Shown here one piece after another: positions 43,731 to 52,655 of a stretch of DNA of 64,000 nt. The DNA is taken from positions 1 through 64,000 of the forward strand of contig JAXMBX010000021.1 of assembly GCA_046349635.1 (NCBI GenBank). The letters are read 5' to 3'. The notes beneath the pieces were generated by a model that worked only from the letters and a program-made list of their open reading frames with translations, did not search any database and was not told the DNA's origin. The DNA is from JAXMBX01 sp046349635 (GTDB lineage Bacteria > Planctomycetota > Planctomycetia > Planctomycetales > Planctomycetaceae). Position 1 is the stretch's first letter; each line of letters begins with the position of its first letter. Position numbers and translations under genes: made by a program.

Positions 43731-43751
43731 GTGACCGCGTCAAGGAGCAGG
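43731..43751 (+). repeat. 21-bp direct repeat, copy 2
   Basis: This copy starts 14 nt after the Calx-beta gene stop and matches 42129-42149 at 19 of 21 positions. A small hairpin (43762-43775, ACGGGT/ACCCGT) follows, overlapping the convergent GTPase stop. Confidence 0.7.
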
Positions 43752-43767
43752 TATCCCCGGGACGGGT

Positions 43768-45567
43768 TCACCCGTGGACAGGCGATCCGAGCAGTGACCC
43801 ATGAGACTCGCTTCGCCGCAGCTGATCGTTGCTGCTCCAGAGTTTGTCCAGTTGTTCTAACTGGCGACGCGTTTCACGACACGATTGATCCACTTCCGGG
43901 AACAGCCCCCCCGTGAACCGGTTCGTCGCGAATTGATACGACAGGCTGGTGAGCCCTTCGTTCAGGATCTTTCCCAGGTGCCGCGTGAAAAAGAACACCA
44001 GGAGCGCGGACAGCAACGCGGTAAAGATCAGCGCGGGGATGTAAAAGTTCAGATGCAGGATCTCGGCGTTATAGAAGAACGAATCCCAGAAGAAATTCTT
44101 GCCGATCCGCCACAAGAGAAACGCCAGGAAAAGCGAGAACGACACTTCACAAATCAGCCGGATCGGCGTCCGGACCTCCCCCTGGGCAATCTTGTTCAGC
44201 ATCTCCTGCAGCCGTTCTCCGGTATCCTGCAGAAACTGATCCTGAAACTGCGCCGCCTCGTTCCGCAGATGATCGAGCGAATCCGCATGCAGCAATTGCG
44301 CATCGAATCGGGCTTCCTGCAGGTATCCCGCGATGAGGACCTGCGTCTCCCGCAGCGAGGCGTCATCCAGTCCCACGGATCCGAGCCGCAATAACCGGTC
44401 CTGGGCACTCTGTTCTTCCTGCCGGGACTGAATCCAGCGCAATCCCTGGAGCGCCCCGACCAACGCCACCTGCGTCGTGCTGCGGGCCCGCATCAATGCG
44501 GCGGAAGCCAGCAATGCCCCCAATCCGTTGTACAACTGCAACACTGCCGAGAACGGGGACATTCCCCAGTATTCCGTCACGAGCGCCAGTAACTGCCGCT
44601 CCCACAACCGCTGCCCGGCGTGCAACTCCCGCTGCAACTGCCGCGACAACGTATCCATCGTCTTCGTCCGTTGCTGTTCCAAGGCCTGTTCCAGCGCAGT
44701 CAATTTCGCCTGCGTCGGCTGGATCGCACCCCGCGCCTGCTCCAGCAGCGTCTGCAGCAGGTTCAGGAGATTCGCCCTGCGGACCGGTATTCTCCGTGCC
44801 GTTGATAGCTCCTCGGTCAACAGTTCCCGCAGCCGCACGAACTCCGGATCGAGCGTGCCCCCGGTCTGCTGTGCCTGTAACGCCCCCACCGAATTCACAA
44901 AAAACAGATCCGCCACGGAATAATGCCCCGCGAGTTGCTTCCGCCAGTCCTCACGAATGTCCACGTCCAGGTCGGCATTCGTTTGCACGAACACCAACCG
45001 GCAGCCTTCCGAAGCCCGGGCCAGTTCCTGCACCACCCGGCTGCTGCGGTACTTCTGCTGCGTCGCCGTGTAAATCAGGCAATCGCAGAAGGGGAGCAAG
45101 TGGTGCAACTTCTCCAGGTTGCTCCCTTCCGTCTCCGTCTCATTCGTGTCCGGATCGGGACAGTCGATCAGGATCAGATCCTGAAAGAACGGATTCCGCA
45201 CCTTCACCACTTCGAACTGCGCCGGCGAAAACTCCAACCGTTCGAGCGGGTTCGATTCGTGGGCGATCAGAATGGGGCGGGTCGTCGTCGGACGTTCCCG
45301 GCCGCTCGTCGTCACCACCTCCCCGGCCAGCGCGTTGACCAACGTACTTTTCCCCGTCCCGGTCCCACCGAACGTCGCTACCACTAGCGGGGCATCCACT
45401 TTCGTGCGCAACTTTTCGACCCGGGGAAGTTCCCGGAGCAATTGGCTCCGCGCCTCGCGCAGCGGTTCCCAGCCCGTATTTTCCTGGACCCAGGCCCGGA
45501 CCTTCCGCAGCAGGTCGTCCACCGGCCTCAGCAGGTCATGCATATTTTGATGTTGAGCGCTCATCAT
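43768..45567 (-). CDS. Dynamin-like GTPase A with membrane segments
   Basis: The 599-residue product has G1 GGTGTGKST (67-75) in PLVVATFGGTGTGKSTLVNA, a G2-type RPTTTRPIL, G3 DCPD (135-138) in LILIDCPDPDTNETETEG, and a G4-like TNAD (196-199) in LVFVQTNADLDVD. A long helical stalk (about 270-470) follows, then two membrane helices (FSLFLAFLLW and FYIPALIFTALLSALLVFFF, about 490-545). This is the layout of bacterial dynamin-like proteins, which remodel membranes. It starts 12 nt after the stop of GTPase B, so the two form a unit. The substrate membrane is not deducible. Confidence 0.9.
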   Translation of the reverse strand: MMSAQHQNMHDLLRPVDDLLRKVRAWVQENTGWEPLREARSQLLRELPRVEKLRTKVDAPLVVATFGGTGTGKSTLVNALAGEVVTTSGRERPTTTRPILIAHESNPLERLEFSPAQFEVVKVRNPFFQDLILIDCPDPDTNETETEGSNLEKLHHLLPFCDCLIYTATQQKYRSSRVVQELARASEGCRLVFVQTNADLDVDIREDWRKQLAGHYSVADLFFVNSVGALQAQQTGGTLDPEFVRLRELLTEELSTARRIPVRRANLLNLLQTLLEQARGAIQPTQAKLTALEQALEQQRTKTMDTLSRQLQRELHAGQRLWERQLLALVTEYWGMSPFSAVLQLYNGLGALLASAALMRARSTTQVALVGALQGLRWIQSRQEEQSAQDRLLRLGSVGLDDASLRETQVLIAGYLQEARFDAQLLHADSLDHLRNEAAQFQDQFLQDTGERLQEMLNKIAQGEVRTPIRLICEVSFSLFLAFLLWRIGKNFFWDSFFYNAEILHLNFYIPALIFTALLSALLVFFFTRHLGKILNEGLTSLSYQFATNRFTGGLFPEVDQSCRETRRQLEQLDKLWSSNDQLRRSESHGSLLGSPVHG

Positions 45568-45579
45568 CGATATTCAATC

Positions 45580-47457
45580 TCAGGCCACGGGCCTGCGAAG
45601 ATCTTCCAGGGCCTGTTCCACATTCCGAAACGTCGCCGATTCCGACACCCGGCTGGCCGCGTCAATTTCCTGCTGCAATGGTCCCAGCAAATGCAACTGC
45701 AGCAATTCCGCCAGCCAGGTGATCCGTCGCGTCGTGATGGCCGTCTCCAACTGCCGGAATTTCGCCTCCATGATCCGCAGGCCGCTCGTTGTTCCGGTCA
45801 GGGCCGCCTCTCCCACGACCACCGTTCCCGCCCCACTGACCACGTGCAATGCCGCCTGGGTGGCCGTCTCGTGCAGGATCATATCCACGCCCGGCACTCC
45901 TCCCACGAAGAACAGGACCGCCGACGTCACCGGTCTGGCCGCCGCCGCGAAAGAATCCAGCTTCTTCAGGAACTCGTACATCTGCGGACTGTCTTTCCGG
46001 AATTCCTGCATCTGCACCGCGACAACCCGGTCGATCTCCTGCTCGAGATTCAGTTGCGCATGCGCCGTCGTCACCTGTTGCAAAAATCTCTCACGTGCCG
46101 GCCCCCCCAGCAATTGATCCAGCCGGTTCTTGATCAACGATGATTCCACGTTCCGCAACCCGGAGAGCCCCTGGTACAGGCGTTCCACCGCGTTCATGAT
46201 CGCGTCCCGTTCCGCCTGCAGATAGGCCTCCTTCGGATCGACCTGAGGACCGGCCCATCTCTCGTAAGCCCAGCCGATCGGTTTGAGAATTCCCTCCCCC
46301 AGCGTGTTGTAAAAATCGTGCACCGACCGGGTCCAGCCTTCACGCTCACCCCGCCACCACGTCCGGATGGCATGAACCAGCAAATGGCTCGGCAAGGCGG
46401 GCCATGACGGCAATTCCGCAATCCGCTGCGTATTCAGATGCTCCGCCAGCGTCTCGTATTCCCGGCTCCGGCTTTTAACCTCCTGCAGATAGGAAGGGGC
46501 TCCCTGATTCGCATCGAGAACCTGCTGAAATGCTCCGTCCAGCGTCTCCCGCTTGATCGTCTCAAAGTGCAACTGCGACAACTCGCGCGGCAACTGGCAG
46601 GCCACGCTCTCCTCTCGCACGCCTGTTCCGACCGGCCAGTTGCGGGGAAAAAACGGGAGGGCGTTCGTCGTCGCTCCGTTCCGGTCGTGGGGAGCGACAT
46701 ACACCTGCAGCGGCGAAATCCCCGTCGCCGCACAGAATGTCTCCAGCCACTTCGGCCAATACGTCTCGTCCTCCGGAAACTGGCAGCGGTTGAAGATCAC
46801 GATGACCGCTTTCGCTTCTTCCCGCGCCTTCCGAAAAAATTCCTTAATGGCGGCATCGTTGTATTTCTGCTGTGTCAGCACCGCGATCAGCACGTCCGAA
46901 CAATGCCGGATGTGATCCGCCCGTTCCCAGTTCACCGGGGCATCGCTGTCGATGTCCGGCGTGTCCAGGACCAGCAGGTTCGCAGGCAGATGGTTCGCCG
47001 TCATCCAGTAAAGCCGGTCCTCCGCGTGTGCCTCCAGCAATGAATCCGGATCCCGCCACGGAATGATCTCAAAACCCGGAAAGACCTCCCGCAGGTTCAT
47101 CCGCTGCGGAAAGCCCTCCGGCACCAGGCACATCGGATGTTTCGTTCCCGAGGCGAGAGGCGTCACCGCGGAGACCATGCTCCCCGCCAGGTGATTGAAC
47201 ACCACGCTTTTGCCGATGTTCGTCCCCCCCACCACCGCCACAACGAGAAACGACGCCCGCCCCAACTGCGGCCCCAGTTTCCGGGTCAACTGCTCGTACC
47301 ATTCCCGCCCAGCCAGCGGCGCGACCTGCAACGGCCCCGCCAATACCTCCAGCTCCCGCAACCCCAGCGATAACCGCTGCACCTGCGCCGCACGTGCCTG
47401 CCAATGCGATTCCGGCGTGGCCTGGCCGGCAGCGGAATCAGCGGGAGAAGAAGCCAT
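45580..47457 (-). CDS. Dynamin-like GTPase B, degenerate G4 motif
   Basis: The 625-residue product has G1 GGTNIGKS (77-84) in LVVAVVGGTNIGKSVVFNHL, G3 DTPD (165-168) in LLVLDTPDIDSDAPVNWERA, but its G4 position reads NRCQ (223-226) instead of NKxD. The C-terminal third is helical, with a hydrophobic segment (VTSAVLFFVGGVPGVDMI and VVSGAGTVVVGEAALTG, about 500-550). I chose ATG 47457; a TTG one codon earlier also fits. GTPase A follows after 12 nt. Two adjacent, different dynamin-like proteins suggest a heteromeric machine, as in other bacterial dynamin pairs. A minus-strand TATAAT lies 66 nt upstream. Confidence 0.88.
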   Translation of the reverse strand: MASSPADSAAGQATPESHWQARAAQVQRLSLGLRELEVLAGPLQVAPLAGREWYEQLTRKLGPQLGRASFLVVAVVGGTNIGKSVVFNHLAGSMVSAVTPLASGTKHPMCLVPEGFPQRMNLREVFPGFEIIPWRDPDSLLEAHAEDRLYWMTANHLPANLLVLDTPDIDSDAPVNWERADHIRHCSDVLIAVLTQQKYNDAAIKEFFRKAREEAKAVIVIFNRCQFPEDETYWPKWLETFCAATGISPLQVYVAPHDRNGATTNALPFFPRNWPVGTGVREESVACQLPRELSQLHFETIKRETLDGAFQQVLDANQGAPSYLQEVKSRSREYETLAEHLNTQRIAELPSWPALPSHLLVHAIRTWWRGEREGWTRSVHDFYNTLGEGILKPIGWAYERWAGPQVDPKEAYLQAERDAIMNAVERLYQGLSGLRNVESSLIKNRLDQLLGGPARERFLQQVTTAHAQLNLEQEIDRVVAVQMQEFRKDSPQMYEFLKKLDSFAAAARPVTSAVLFFVGGVPGVDMILHETATQAALHVVSGAGTVVVGEAALTGTTSGLRIMEAKFRQLETAITTRRITWLAELLQLHLLGPLQQEIDAASRVSESATFRNVEQALEDLRRPVA

Positions 47458-47522
47458 CAATAAATCCGTGAACCAAACAGCGCCCGTCGTGGGTGCAATC
47501 GAACGGAAATAACAGTCCCGCC

Positions 47523-47528
47523 ATTATA
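47523..47528 (-). promoter_or_regulatory. Candidate -10 element of the GTPase pair
   Basis: A perfect TATAAT on the minus strand (47528-47523) lies 66 nt before the GTPase B start. The -35 region is G/C-rich and does not fit consensus. The location in the gap after the DNA glycosylase stop supports a separate transcript for the GTPase pair. Confidence 0.45.
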
Positions 47529-47555
47529 GCCGGGGGGGAGGGGAGGCGACACGCT

Positions 47556-48188
47556 CTATTCCACCGGCAAATCCCCATGCCGCCAGCAATACCATGACGC
47601 CACGCTGGCATAGGGCCGCCACGGTTCCGCCAGACTGATGCTCGTTTTCTTATCCGGCAGATCCGGTAATTCATAAATCCGCTTGAGTGCCATCCGTACT
47701 CCCAGGTCATTCCACGGGAACACATCCAACCGCCCCAGCGAAAAAATCAGGTACATCTGCGCCGTCCATTCCCCGATCCCCTTCACCAGTGTCAGCGTCT
47801 CGATGATCTCCTCATCCGATGCCTTGTTCAGGCTTCGGAACCGGATCGTCCCGTCCGTGATCTTTTCCGCGAGATCCTGCAGGTACCGGGTCTTCTGCGA
47901 GGACAAGCCGATCGCTCGCAACTGCTCCGGCTTCTGCCGCAACAACGTCTCCGCGGTGAATCCCTCCGGATCCAGCAGGTCGTGCAGCCGCTTCCAAATC
48001 ACCCGGGCCACGTTGGTGGAAATCTGCTGGGCCACAATCGAGCGGGTCAGCATCGGGAAATGCCTCCGATCCAGCTTCAGCGTGAACGGTCCGACCCGCC
48101 GGATGACGTCTTTCATTTTGAGATCCCGCCGCCGCAAGTGCCGCAGCGCTCGGGCGATCTCCTCCGCATCATGCGTTGCACGCGCCAT
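47556..48188 (-). CDS. DNA-3-methyladenine glycosylase (AlkA-type HhH-GPD)
   Basis: The 210-residue product has the helix-hairpin-helix and catalytic loop LVKGIGEWTAQMYLIFSLGR then LDVFPWNDLGVRMALKR, where Asp161 corresponds to the AlkA catalytic aspartate. Earlier segments FPMLTRSIVAQQISTNVARV and IGLSSQKTRYLQDLAEKI are typical. It lacks the AlkA N-terminal domain, which is common in bacterial short forms. It removes alkylated bases in base-excision repair. It is last in a minus set after hpnE and a small cysteine protein, with gaps of 22 and 8 nt. Confidence 0.94.
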   Translation of the reverse strand: MARATHDAEEIARALRHLRRRDLKMKDVIRRVGPFTLKLDRRHFPMLTRSIVAQQISTNVARVIWKRLHDLLDPEGFTAETLLRQKPEQLRAIGLSSQKTRYLQDLAEKITDGTIRFRSLNKASDEEIIETLTLVKGIGEWTAQMYLIFSLGRLDVFPWNDLGVRMALKRIYELPDLPDKKTSISLAEPWRPYASVASWYCWRHGDLPVE

Positions 48189-48196
48189 ATCTCGAT

Positions 48197-48568
48197 CTAC
48201 CCTTCAGAACTCGCATCCGCTTTGTTTCGGACTTCCAGCAGCGGATATTCCCCGATCGGCAATCCGGAACCCGGCAGCTCCCGTAATCGCAGCCACGCCC
48301 GCGTGACCAGTTCCTCCCGCGTCTTGACCTCGTGCGGATCAAGATTCTGTTTTCCGAACAAGCCCCCCACCGTCACCGGCGGAAAATCCGGATGCACGAT
48401 GAACTGCGCCTGCGTCGGATTGCACTGCAAGTGTCGCTCCGGTGCCGTCATCAACTGCGATGCCGGAATCTCCCCCAGCACGTACCGCAGGTAGAGGTCG
48501 CTTTCGGTGATTTCCGGCACCGGCTCGCCGCACACCTCGCACAGGTATCCCTGATCGCACTTCGCCAT
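48197..48568 (-). CDS. Small conserved protein with a putative zinc site
   Basis: The product of 123 residues starts MAKCDQGYLCEVCGEPVPEI. Cys4, Cys10, Cys13 and Cys49 (HLQCNPTQAQF) could form a metal site. The rest is soluble, without signal peptide. I do not recognise the family. It lies 22 nt after hpnE and 8 nt before the DNA glycosylase gene, so all three may be one transcript. Confidence 0.8.
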   Translation of the reverse strand: MAKCDQGYLCEVCGEPVPEITESDLYLRYVLGEIPASQLMTAPERHLQCNPTQAQFIVHPDFPPVTVGGLFGKQNLDPHEVKTREELVTRAWLRLRELPGSGLPIGEYPLLEVRNKADASSEG

Positions 48569-48590
48569 CGCTCGAACCTATCCCCGACTT

Positions 48591-49984
48591 CTATATTCCC
48601 AACAACACCCTCGACCACCACGACACCGGCAGATCCGGCTGCACGAGAGAGACCTTTTCCCCTTGTCGTCGAAGGAACGCCTCCGCCGCCAGATAACCGC
48701 TCCGAACTGCTCCTTCCATCGTGGCAGGCCAACCCGTTTGCGTCCAGTCTCCCGCGAGGAACAGATTCGCCACGGGAGTTGCCTGCGCCGGGCGCATTGC
48801 ATCTGCCCCCGGCTGCACCGCAAACACCGCGTTGTGTTCCGTCACCACTCGGGAATGCAATAATTTCGCTACCCGTGCCGCTGGCCAGATCTCTCCCAAC
48901 TCCGCCACGACTTGCGCAATGATTTCCTTCTGATCCTCTCCCCGCAGTCCGCGCGAGGCACTGATCACGACCTGGTAATAATGCCCCTGCAGCTTCCCTG
49001 TTGCTTCCCCCCGCGCAAACATCCACTGACTCAAGCGATCCACCAGCACCGCATGCGGCAACGGCGTGACCGCGCGATCGAACCACAGATGGACGCTCGA
49101 AATCGGCGCAGTCTCCAGTTTCGATCCCATTTCACAAATCGGCTGTGCTGCGGAGTTCGTCTCCAAGAGCGATGCCGCCAGATTCTGTGGCACGGCTAGA
49201 ATCACAGCATCCGCCGCTATTTCTTCGCCATTCCTGAGCAGCACCTTCTGCACCCGCCCTTCCGCTTCCAGCACCTCCGCCACGCCCGCCTGCAATCGAA
49301 TGGCCACACCCTGCCGCTCCAGCCATTCCCTCAAATGCTCCCCATATAGTTCCCCCAGCGGAACTGTCGGCACCTGCATTTTCCACCCGTCCCGGCTGGC
49401 CAGGAATCCATCCACAAACACCTTCCGACCCTGCGACACTTCAATCCGATCCAGCGATTCGCTCAACGCGCTCGTCAGCACCACCTGCCAGAAGCGGTCG
49501 ATCACAGCCTGCGGTTGCTTTGCTTCTTTCAACCACGCCGCAAATGTCTTTTCTGTTCCACTCTCAGGCCTCCAGCGACAGAGGGCCTTCAGTCCGCGCC
49601 CCAGCGCCAACTTCTCCGAGAGCGACAGATAACTCAGGCGTGCAAAACTCAGCGCCAGATGGAGCGCGCCGGGCCGGAATTCTCGCAAAACAAATTCACC
49701 CGGTTGTCCCGACCGATGAAATACAGCCTCTCTTCCGTCCGCAGAAACCGCTCAAGGTCGGTCGTCCGGCAGAAGTACCGGAAATTGGTGCAGCACCCCA
49801 TGCTCACGTGCTGACAATTATCGATCCACGCCTCCGACTGCTGATCTTGAAACGAGGAGGCACGCCCCCCGAGCCTTGGACGAGACTCCAGCAACGTCAC
49901 CCGATACCCCCATGGCGCAAGCGCACTTGCCGCCGCCAGCCCGGCCAATCCGCCTCCAATAATCACGACCTGCGGGGAAGTCAT
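48591..49984 (-). pseudogene. hpnE: Hydroxysqualene dehydroxylase HpnE, frameshifted
   Basis: The N-terminal part from ATG 49984 has a dinucleotide fold, VVIIGGGLAGLAAASALAPW, GYRVTLLESRPRLGGRASSF and DNCQHVSMGCCTNFRYF, typical of the squalene-associated FAD desaturase HpnE. The frame fails at 49687-49690, where a TTTT run (minus strand) appears to be one T short. The second frame continues as LREFRPGALHLALSFARLSY to a normal C-terminus (FLAGDWTQTGWPATMEGAVR then SGYLAAEAF). HpnE reduces hydroxysqualene to squalene in hopanoid synthesis. hpnC and hpnD are not in the window. It is either a pseudogene or a one-base sequencing error. I prefer the latter because both halves are otherwise intact. 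Confidence 0.92.
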
Positions 49985-50099
49985 CGTGTCGAAATCAAAT
50001 CTTTAAATTCACCACAAATAACTATGGAAATTCTCTGTCGCCTCAGATTACTTTGGAGCCGTTCTCCCGAACAGCCTCCACTCTGCTTTTCCGATTTCC

Positions 50100-50870
50100 A
50101 TGAGCACCCCCGGCCTGACATCCCGCCTCACGACTCGCTGGACTCGCGCGGCGCTCGGCTTTCTCTTTCCCGGTCGCTGTCTCCTGTGTGACACCCCCCA
50201 GGAAGATTTCTCCCCCTCGCGCCGCTTCTGTGATCCCTGTGCGCAGGGACTCCAGTCCCACGTCGGCGAAAATCAATGCGCCCGCTGCGGCGAACCGCTC
50301 GGCCCGCACCTTAAGCCGGAGGACTTCTGCCCCGGCTGCCGTGAGGAAAAATTTGCCTTCGACCGGGTCATCCGCTGGGGGGTGTACGAAGGTCATCTCC
50401 AATCTGCCTGCCTCCTGGGGAAAGAACGGGCGGGTGAACGTCTCATCACTGCGTTGGCGGATTGTTCCTGTGGAAATCTCTCGAACGGGCTTTTAGAACA
50501 ACCCATTGATCTCATCATGCCTGTGCCGCATTACTGGACACACCGCTTCACGCACGGATCAGGCTCTTCCGAAATCCTGGCCCGTGCCTGGGCGCATCGC
50601 CTCAAGACTCCTTGTGCGACCCGCTTGCTGAAGAAGATCAGATGGACTCCCCGGCAAGTCGGCCTGACCCGCGCACAGCGCAAAGAAAACCTGCGAGGGG
50701 CCTTTGCCATCAGCCGTCCCAGAAAGATCGCCGGCAAGCGCATCCTGCTCGTCGATGACGTTCTCACGACCGGGAGCACAGCCCATCACGCTTCGAAAGC
50801 TCTCAGAAAAGCGGGGGCCACGCAGGTGATCGTTGCCGTCCTCGCCCGCAGCCGATATTCTCGAACTTAA
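50100..50870 (+). CDS. comF: ComF family phosphoribosyltransferase-like protein
   Basis: The 256-residue product has an N-terminal double zinc ribbon (CLLCDTPQEDFSPSRRFCDP, CARCGEPLG, FCPGCREEKF), a short helical link, and a C-terminal phosphoribosyltransferase fold with the PRPP loop GKRILLVDDVLTTGSTAHHA. Family members such as ComFC support DNA uptake and perhaps replication restart in naturally competent bacteria; the reaction is not established. The hemC start lies 88 nt downstream. Identification is secure by domain order and length. Confidence 0.94.
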   Translation: MSTPGLTSRLTTRWTRAALGFLFPGRCLLCDTPQEDFSPSRRFCDPCAQGLQSHVGENQCARCGEPLGPHLKPEDFCPGCREEKFAFDRVIRWGVYEGHLQSACLLGKERAGERLITALADCSCGNLSNGLLEQPIDLIMPVPHYWTHRFTHGSGSSEILARAWAHRLKTPCATRLLKKIRWTPRQVGLTRAQRKENLRGAFAISRPRKIAGKRILLVDDVLTTGSTAHHASKALRKAGATQVIVAVLARSRYSRT

Positions 50871-50957
50871 CCCCTCTCAACAGGGGTACCACTGGCGCCG
50901 CCCGTGTTATATCTGTCCCCCTCGGCGAGCACTCCGCCGATAACCGGAAAGTCCTTC

Positions 50958-51917
50958 GTGTCGCACGCCGATCTCCCCACACGCGTCCGCATCGCCACCC
51001 GTTCCAGCCGGCTCGCCCTTTGGCAGGCGGAGCACGTCGCCGCGCTCCTCCGCGCCGCCGCCCCGGACTGCCACGTGGAACTGATCCACGTTTCCACCAT
51101 CGGCGACCGCAATCTCACCGGCTCTCTCCGGACTCTCGGCTCGTTCGGTGTATTCACCCGCGAAGTCCAGAACGTCGTCCTCAACGGTGACGCCGACCTC
51201 GCCGTCCACAGCCTGAAGGATCTTCCCACCGATGAAGTTCCCGGCCTGGCTCTCTCAGGAGTCCCCGCCCGCGAGGAAACCTCCGATGCCTTAATCCTGC
51301 CTCTCGGCAGCTCCGCAACCAAAGACTGGAAATCTCTCCCGCAGGGAGCCCGCATCGGCACCGGGAGTCTCCGCCGTCGTGCGCAGCTTCTTCACCAGCG
51401 GCCCGATCTGCAATTCCTCGAAGTCCGGGGCAATGTCGAAACCCGACTGCGAAAACTGGATGAGGGGGAATATGAAGCCTTGATCCTCGCCGAGGCAGGT
51501 CTTCGCAGGCTCGAACTTGCGGAACGCATCAGCGAGCGGCTCACACCACCGCTGATGTACTGCGCCGTGGGGCAGGGGGCGTTGGGACTTGAATGCCGTG
51601 CCGATGATTCGCCGCTACGAAAACTTCTGGAACGGATCACCGACCGAAACGTCTGGACCGCCGTCCACGCCGAACGATCATTGCTCCGCTCCCTCCGGGG
51701 AGGCTGTCACGCCCCGATCGGTGTCCAGGGAATCACTGACGGCCAGAAACTCTCCCTCACCGGTGTGGTCCTCAGTCCCGACGGCACATCCCGCCTCATC
51801 GCCTCGGAAAGCGGCCCCGACTCGGAAGCCAATGCCCTCGGCGTTCGCGTCGCGGATGACCTCCGCGCGCAGGGGGCTGATGAACTCATCAACGCCGCCA
51901 AAAATCTCCCGACCTGA
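50958..51917 (+). CDS. hemC: Hydroxymethylbilane synthase (porphobilinogen deaminase)
   Basis: The product has about 319 residues: RVRIATRSSRLALWQAEHVA, GVFTREVQNVVLNGDADLAV, HSLKDLPTDEVPGLALSGVP, RIGTGSLRRRAQLLHQRPDL, EVRGNVETRLRKLDEGEYEA, CAVGQGALGLECRADD, and SLRGGCHAPIGVQG, where the Cys anchors the dipyrromethane cofactor. It polymerises four porphobilinogens in haem synthesis. I chose GTG 50958 (VSHADLPTRVRIATR) because family members start close to RIATR; a GTG at 50904 would add 18 residues. Confidence 0.96.
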   Translation: MSHADLPTRVRIATRSSRLALWQAEHVAALLRAAAPDCHVELIHVSTIGDRNLTGSLRTLGSFGVFTREVQNVVLNGDADLAVHSLKDLPTDEVPGLALSGVPAREETSDALILPLGSSATKDWKSLPQGARIGTGSLRRRAQLLHQRPDLQFLEVRGNVETRLRKLDEGEYEALILAEAGLRRLELAERISERLTPPLMYCAVGQGALGLECRADDSPLRKLLERITDRNVWTAVHAERSLLRSLRGGCHAPIGVQGITDGQKLSLTGVVLSPDGTSRLIASESGPDSEANALGVRVADDLRAQGADELINAAKNLPT

Positions 51918-51947
51918 ATGCTTACGCCAGGACGCGGCGTGAGTCCC

Positions 51948-52439
51948 TTACCACAATTTCGTTTTGAGGATCTTCAACACCACACTCTTGTTGTTGAAGT
52001 CCAGGAACGCGGGGACCGGGTCCACCGTTTCCACCGTGGGGTCTTCTTCCACACGCCGCATCAGCGTGCTGATATGCGCCACCGGATAGACCACCGCCAC
52101 TTGGGAATACGAAATCGCCGTGAGCGGGATGCTTTTCCCATAGCTCGGATCGTCTCCGAACAAGAGTTGCGGATCGTTCTCTCCGGATTGCAGCACCCCC
52201 TGCACGATCTCTTCGAGGAACTCATTGAAGTCGTGGATCGCGGCGCTCCCGCCGGTCGGCCCCGCGAGTTCCACCAGCCGCGCATTGACCAGCACGCAGG
52301 TCTCCGCGAATTCGTCGTTCAGACTGCTGTTGAAGTAACCCGCACAGGCATATCCGGAGGAAAGCAGGCACGCCACCGGCAGGTAATCCGCGCTTCCCGC
52401 CTTGGCGCCAATCAGCTTCAGAAAATCTTGTCGGTTCAT
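51948..52439 (-). CDS. Conserved protein of unknown function
   Basis: The product of 163 residues starts MNRQDFLKLIGAKAGSADYL at ATG 52439 with AAGG 10 nt upstream. It is soluble and acidic, with segments VACLLSSGYACAGYFNSSLN, ETCVLVNARLVELAGPTGGS and ISYSQVAVVYPVAHISTLMR. There is no signal peptide or catalytic motif that I recognise. It is convergent with hemC, leaving 30 nt between stops. Confidence 0.75.
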   Translation of the reverse strand: MNRQDFLKLIGAKAGSADYLPVACLLSSGYACAGYFNSSLNDEFAETCVLVNARLVELAGPTGGSAAIHDFNEFLEEIVQGVLQSGENDPQLLFGDDPSYGKSIPLTAISYSQVAVVYPVAHISTLMRRVEEDPTVETVDPVPAFLDFNNKSVVLKILKTKLW

Positions 52440-52568
52440 GGGTGTAGACCTTCCACTCTGCGAAATGGGTGACGACCGGGACGATCTGTGCAATAACGGA
52501 CAGACTCCCCCCGTCGTTCAGGGAATTCTGACAGGCACGGGAGGGGGAATTGACCCCTTGGTTATACC

Positions 52569-52584
52569 GTCCCCCGCAGGGGAC
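52569..52584. promoter_or_regulatory. GC-rich hairpin upstream of the 51948-52439 gene
   Basis: GTCCCC (52569-52574) pairs with GGGGAC (52579-52584). On the minus strand a TATAAC (52567-52562) sits just beside it, and a second small stem, GTCTG/CAGAC, is at 52604-52620. The hairpins lie within a 216-nt gap before the gene start at 52439 and could be leader structures or operator sites. Confidence 0.35.
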
Positions 52585-52655
52585 TGCCACACTCATTCCC
52601 ACGGTCTGCGAAAAACAGACTGTCAGAGTTGATCGTGCATCACCCCCGCGGTGCA

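Noticed and set aside
43768..47457. Interpretation of the GTPase pair as a phage-defence system
   Set aside because: There is no nuclease, reverse transcriptase or toxin gene nearby, and the domain layout fits general dynamin-like membrane proteins; the idea has no direct support.
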